Of a stretch of 64,000 nucleotides of DNA, positions 61,011 to 64,000 are shown piece by piece. Where the stretch lies: contig NZ_JACJPF010000055.1 in assembly GCF_014695915.1 (NCBI RefSeq), positions 1 to 64,000 on the forward strand, given 5' to 3'. The notes beneath the pieces were generated by a model that saw only the letters and a program-made list of their open reading frames with translations, ran no database searches and had not been told where the DNA came from. The stretch's first letter is position 1. Each line of letters opens with the position of its first letter. The DNA is from Trichocoleus sp. FACHB-40. Lineage in GTDB: Bacteria; Cyanobacteriota; Cyanobacteriia; Cyanobacteriales; FACHB-T130. The position numbers and the translations under genes were made by a program.

Positions 61011-64000
61011 CGTCTAGCCGCTACTCCTGGGGGATGGAATCCTCAAGCTGAGGGTGTCATTTTTATTGAGCAAACACCTGCTCCCATCGTCTTGCTCACC
61101 GCAGCGGATACCGATATTCAAACCCTCGCCGCCGCAGTATCCAAATTGCCAGACTCATTTCCGGCGCTACGAGTCGTTAATCTCTTGCAGTTGCAGCAAC
61201 AACTCAGTATTGATACTTACGCTGAAGAAGTGCTAGAGCAGGCACAGGTAATTATTTTAAGGCTACTGGGAGGACGTTCCTACTGGTCTTATGGATTAGA
61301 AGTGGTGCGCCAGACAGTGGAAAGTACCCAGAAGTCGCTGTTTGTCTTACCTGGAGACGATCGTCCAGACCCAGATTTAATCAGCCACTCCACCGTAACT
61401 CTGGCATCTAGTAACCAGCTGTGGCTCTACTTTACCGAAGGGGGCGTAGAAAATTTCGTTAATGCCTTAAAATTTGTCGCTGATATTTGTCTGGGAAATA
61501 CCTACAATCCTCCGCCACCGCAAGAAGTTCCCCGCGTCGGGGTTTATTGGGGGCTGGGGACTGGGGACTGGGGACTAGGTACTGGGGGCTGGGGACTAGG
61601 TACTAGGGACAAGGGACTGGGTAAGAGTTCTTCCAATCCCCAATTCCCAATCCCCAATCCCCAATCCCCAATCCCCAATCCCCAATCCCCAATCCCCAAT
61701 CCCCAATCCCCAATCCCCAATCCCCAATCCCCAATCCCCAAAATTGGTATTTTGTTCTATCGCGCTCATTATCTAGCGGGAAATACAGCGCCAATTGATG
61801 CAATATGTCAAGCTTTAGCTGAGCGAAATTTAGAACCAATTCCCGTTTTTGTCTCTTCTCTGCGCGATCGCGATGTACAAGAAGAATTATTGCAATACTT
61901 CCAACCGAAAGACGGCGAGGAAATCCAGCTTTTACTCAACACCACCAGCTTTTCTATCTCTCCCCTGAACCCCAACGATGGGGCGGCTTCAATTGTCGAT
62001 TCTTCCGACCTATCGGGAAAACCTACTCCTACCATTCCTTTATCCCTAGATATCCCTACTTTGCAGGTAATCTTCAGCGGCGGTACCGTGGAACAGTGGA
62101 AGAGTGGATTTCAAGGGCTTTCGCCGCGGGATATGGCGATGAATGTGGCTTTACCAGAGGTGGACGGGAGAATTATTAGTCGTGCAGTTTCTTTTAAAGC
62201 TGTGCAAACCCGAAATCCTCTGCTGCAAACGGATGTTGTGGTTTATGAACCTGTGCGTGATCGCATTCAATTTGTCGCTGATTTAGCATCTAACTGGGTA
62301 CGTCTGCGCCAAACTCCACCACAACAGCGAAAAATTGCTTTAATTTTGGCAAATTACCCTAATCGCGATGGGCGTTTAGCTAACGGTGTCGGGTTGGATA
62401 CTCCAGCAAGTTGTGTAGAAATACTTAAGGCTTTGCAACAGGCTGGGTATTGTGTGGAAAATATTCCCGCTACTGGGGATGAGTTAATTTCGCGTTTGAC
62501 TGCTGGGGTGACTAACGATCCGGAGGGGCGAGAATTGCGTTCGGTGCAGCAGAGTTTGGCTTTTCAGGAGTATCAAGAGTATTTTTCTAGTTTGCCAGAA
62601 GCGGTGCAGCAGGGAGTATGCGATCGCTGGGGTTCGGTTTTGGAAATGCACCGCCCAGGCGCAGAGGACGCAGAGGAAGAGAAATTTTTTGCTGTTGCTG
62701 GTTTACAGTTGGGTAATGTTTTTGTAGGGATTCAACCTGCGCGTGGTTATGATATCGACCCTAGTTTAAATTATCATGCTCCAGATTTGGAGCCGCCTCA
62801 TAGTTATCTCGCTTTTTATTATTGGGTGCGGCAAGTTTTTGGGGCTGATGCGTTTGTTCATGTGGGGAAGCACGGGAATCTAGAATGGCTTCCGGGTAAA
62901 AGTGTGGGTCTTTCAAGTAATTGTTATCCGGAAGCAGTGTTTGGGACTTTGCCTCACTTGTATCCTTTTATTGTTAACGATCCGGGGGAAGGTTCTCAAG
63001 CTAAACGTCGCGCTCAAGCTGTAATTATAGACCACTTAACTCCGCCGATGACCAGGGCTGAACTTTATGGCCCTTTGCAACAGTTGGAAGGTTTAATTGA
63101 TGAATATTATCAGGCTGAAAGTTTAGATCCTTCAAGATTACCAGCGATCAGCTCTCGCATTGCCGATCTAGTTTTTCAGGAAAATTTACACCAAGATTTG
63201 AAAATCAAAAAAGAAGATAATTTTGAGTTGTCAATTTTAAATTATCTGGATGGTTATTTATGCGAATTGAAAGAGGCTCAAATACGGGATGGATTGCACA
63301 TTTTTGGGCAATGTCCGCAAGGGCGACAACTGCGAGATTTGATAGTGGCGATCGCACGTCATCCCGGAAGCGATCGCAAAGGCTTAACGAGAGCGATCGC
63401 TCTTGATTCTAATCTAGATTTCGACCCTCTCACAGCAGATCCTTCTCAACCTTTTGTAGGACAGCCCTGTCCTACAAGATATCAGATTGTTGGCGATGTC
63501 ATTGAGGCATTGGAAGAACAAGCCAGTGTGTTAGTAGAACAGCTGATGATGGGAAACCTCCCTAACCTCCCCGTCAACGAGGGAACCGTAAAAAGAGAAT
63601 TAGACTGGATACGTCGCTACCTGCTCCCTTCCCTCCAACAAACCAACCAAGAAATCTCCAACTTGTTACGCGGGTTAGATGGGCGATATGTCCCCAGTGG
63701 CGCATCTGGCGCACCAACGCGAGGACGACCTGATGTTTTGCCTACTGGTCGCAATTTTTACTCAGTTGATATCCGGTCAATTCCCACAGAAACAGCCTGG
63801 AGTGTCGGACGCAAAGCGGCTGAAGCTTTAATTGAACAATACACGCAGGAACACGGCGAGTATCCAAAAACCCTCGGATTGTCAGTATGGGGAACGAGTA
63901 CCATGCGGACTGGTGGCGATGACTTGGCGCAAGCAATGGCATTGATTGGAGTGCAACCAGTCTGGGATGGTGCCTCGCGACGAGTGGTAGACTTTGAGAT
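61005..64000 (+). CDS. cobN: Cobaltochelatase subunit CobN, 5' part (runs off window)
   Basis: From GTG 61005 (GGGGGA 10 nt upstream) the frame stays open for 998 codons to the window end. It begins [20 protein letters not shown] and contains [75 protein letters not shown] and [20 protein letters not shown], matching CobN/BchH-type large chelatase subunits (about 1250-1350 residues). It inserts cobalt into the corrin ring in cobalamin synthesis; ChlH is the related magnesium enzyme and remains a minor alternative. Residues about 182-245 are a repeat-encoded insertion, and residues about 549-560 ([10 protein letters not shown]) are a second one. Confidence 0.88.
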   Translation, partial: MHRLAATPGGWNPQAEGVIFIEQTPAPIVLLTAADTDIQTLAAAVSKLPDSFPALRVVNLLQLQQQLSIDTYAEEVLEQAQVIILRLLGGRSYWSYGLEVVRQTVESTQKSLFVLPGDDRPDPDLISHSTVTLASSNQLWLYFTEGGVENFVNALKFVADICLGNTYNPPPPQEVPRVGVYWGLGTGDWGLGTGGWGLGTRDKGLGKSSSNPQFPIPNPQSPIPNPQSPIPNPQSPIPNPQSPIPKIGILFYRAHYLAGNTAPIDAICQALAERNLEPIPVFVSSLRDRDVQEELLQYFQPKDGEEIQLLLNTTSFSISPLNPNDGAASIVDSSDLSGKPTPTIPLSLDIPTLQVIFSGGTVEQWKSGFQGLSPRDMAMNVALPEVDGRIISRAVSFKAVQTRNPLLQTDVVVYEPVRDRIQFVADLASNWVRLRQTPPQQRKIALILANYPNRDGRLANGVGLDTPASCVEILKALQQAGYCVENIPATGDELISRLTAGVTNDPEGRELRSVQQSLAFQEYQEYFSSLPEAVQQGVCDRWGSVLEMHRPGAEDAEEEKFFAVAGLQLGNVFVGIQPARGYDIDPSLNYHAPDLEPPHSYLAFYYWVRQVFGADAFVHVGKHGNLEWLPGKSVGLSSNCYPEAVFGTLPHLYPFIVNDPGEGSQAKRRAQAVIIDHLTPPMTRAELYGPLQQLEGLIDEYYQAESLDPSRLPAISSRIADLVFQENLHQDLKIKKEDNFELSILNYLDGYLCELKEAQIRDGLHIFGQCPQGRQLRDLIVAIARHPGSDRKGLTRAIALDSNLDFDPLTADPSQPFVGQPCPTRYQIVGDVIEALEEQASVLVEQLMMGNLPNLPVNEGTVKRELDWIRRYLLPSLQQTNQEISNLLRGLDGRYVPSGASGAPTRGRPDVLPTGRNFYSVDIRSIPTETAWSVGRKAAEALIEQYTQEHGEYPKTLGLSVWGTSTMRTGGDDLAQAMALIGVQPVWDGASRRVVDFE
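61549..61739. repeat. In-frame heptanucleotide array inside cobN
   Basis: About ten GGGGACT-like heptamers (61549-61624) are followed by 15 tandem CCAATCC heptamers (61633-61737, the second with one T substitution). The array adds roughly 63 codons, read as WGLGTGD-like then NPQSPIP heptapeptides, between RVGVY and [12 protein letters not shown]. No frame of the heptamer contains a stop codon. Confidence 0.88.
62650..62683 (+). repeat. Dispersed GCAGAGGACGCAGAGG repeat inside cobN
   Basis: CACCGCCCAGGCGCAGAGG followed by ACGCAGAGGAAG, translated [11 protein letters not shown]. It belongs to the same family as the insertion in the oxoprolinase gene (2825-2858) and the intergenic copies at 25387 and 27718. 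Confidence 0.6.

Noticed and set aside
61549-61739. CRISPR-like tandem array
   Set aside because: Units are contiguous heptamers with no spacers, so it is a short tandem repeat and not a CRISPR array. No cas genes occur in the window.
61544-61839. Minus-strand frames of GIGDWGL repeats opposite cobN
   Set aside because: These are the reverse reading of the heptanucleotide array; only the cobN frame continues into conserved sequence on both sides.
1-64000. tRNA or rRNA genes
   Set aside because: No cloverleaf with a T-loop GTTCGA-type core or rRNA stretch was recognised in the intergenic DNA; a covariance search (for example tRNAscan) would be needed to exclude them formally.

Overview
The window reads as chromosome of a filamentous-type cyanobacterium. 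It carries psaD (photosystem I), a ferredoxin-dependent nitrate/nitrite reductase cluster with NtcA-type promoters, narM, cyanobacterium-specific families (TIGR02587/TIGR02588, DICT-domain kinase, DUF2993) and very many copies of the octamer GCGATCGC (HIP1). It also holds several cyanobacterial dispersed-repeat families. No rRNA, tRNA or CRISPR array was recognised.

Layout. 1-5.1 kb: an IS630-type transposase N-terminus cut by the window edge, two decayed genes (a small conserved protein and a clan AA aspartic protease), a large fused hydantoinase/5-oxoprolinase, and a SulP-transporter remnant. 5.4-18 kb: housekeeping and metabolic genes: RNase D-like exonuclease, GH13 amylase, M28 peptidase, Rpn-family protein, DUF952, PhzF, RlpA-like protein, trpE, psaD and a DICT-GAF histidine kinase. 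18.3-34.2 kb: a nitrate-assimilation block, nirA-nrtA-nrtB-nrtC-nrtD-narB, then a second nirA-narB pair, then the MFS permease nrtP. Each of the three transcription blocks is headed by a perfect GTA-N8-TAC NtcA site with a TAN3T -10 box exactly 22 nt downstream. A ClC-family channel and narM follow at 35.6-37.9 kb. 38-54 kb: amidase, TIGR02587/TIGR02588, serpin, DJ-1/PfpI, Ca2+/H+ antiporter, FAD/Rieske oxidoreductase, short-chain dehydrogenase, a TTPGG-repeat secreted protein, two hemerythrin-like paralogues, DUF2993, DUF2231 and small proteins. This looks like a stress/envelope neighbourhood. 53.7-64 kb: a lone receiver plus sensor kinase, an AAA ATPase/HNH pair resembling the Septu anti-phage system, a metallophosphoesterase, a proline-rich membrane protein, nanE, and the 5' part of cobN, which runs off the right edge.

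How the genes work together. NtcA (nitrogen limitation) would induce both an ABC and an MFS nitrate/nitrite uptake system plus two sets of assimilatory reductases, with NarM as the nitrate reductase helper. The most unusual signals are structural. Mobile short repeats have been absorbed in frame into the proteins encoded by the oxoprolinase gene and cobN. In cobN a 15-copy heptamer array sits inside the reading frame, so a change in copy number could switch the gene off. cobN and nanE also overlap head to head at their start codons.
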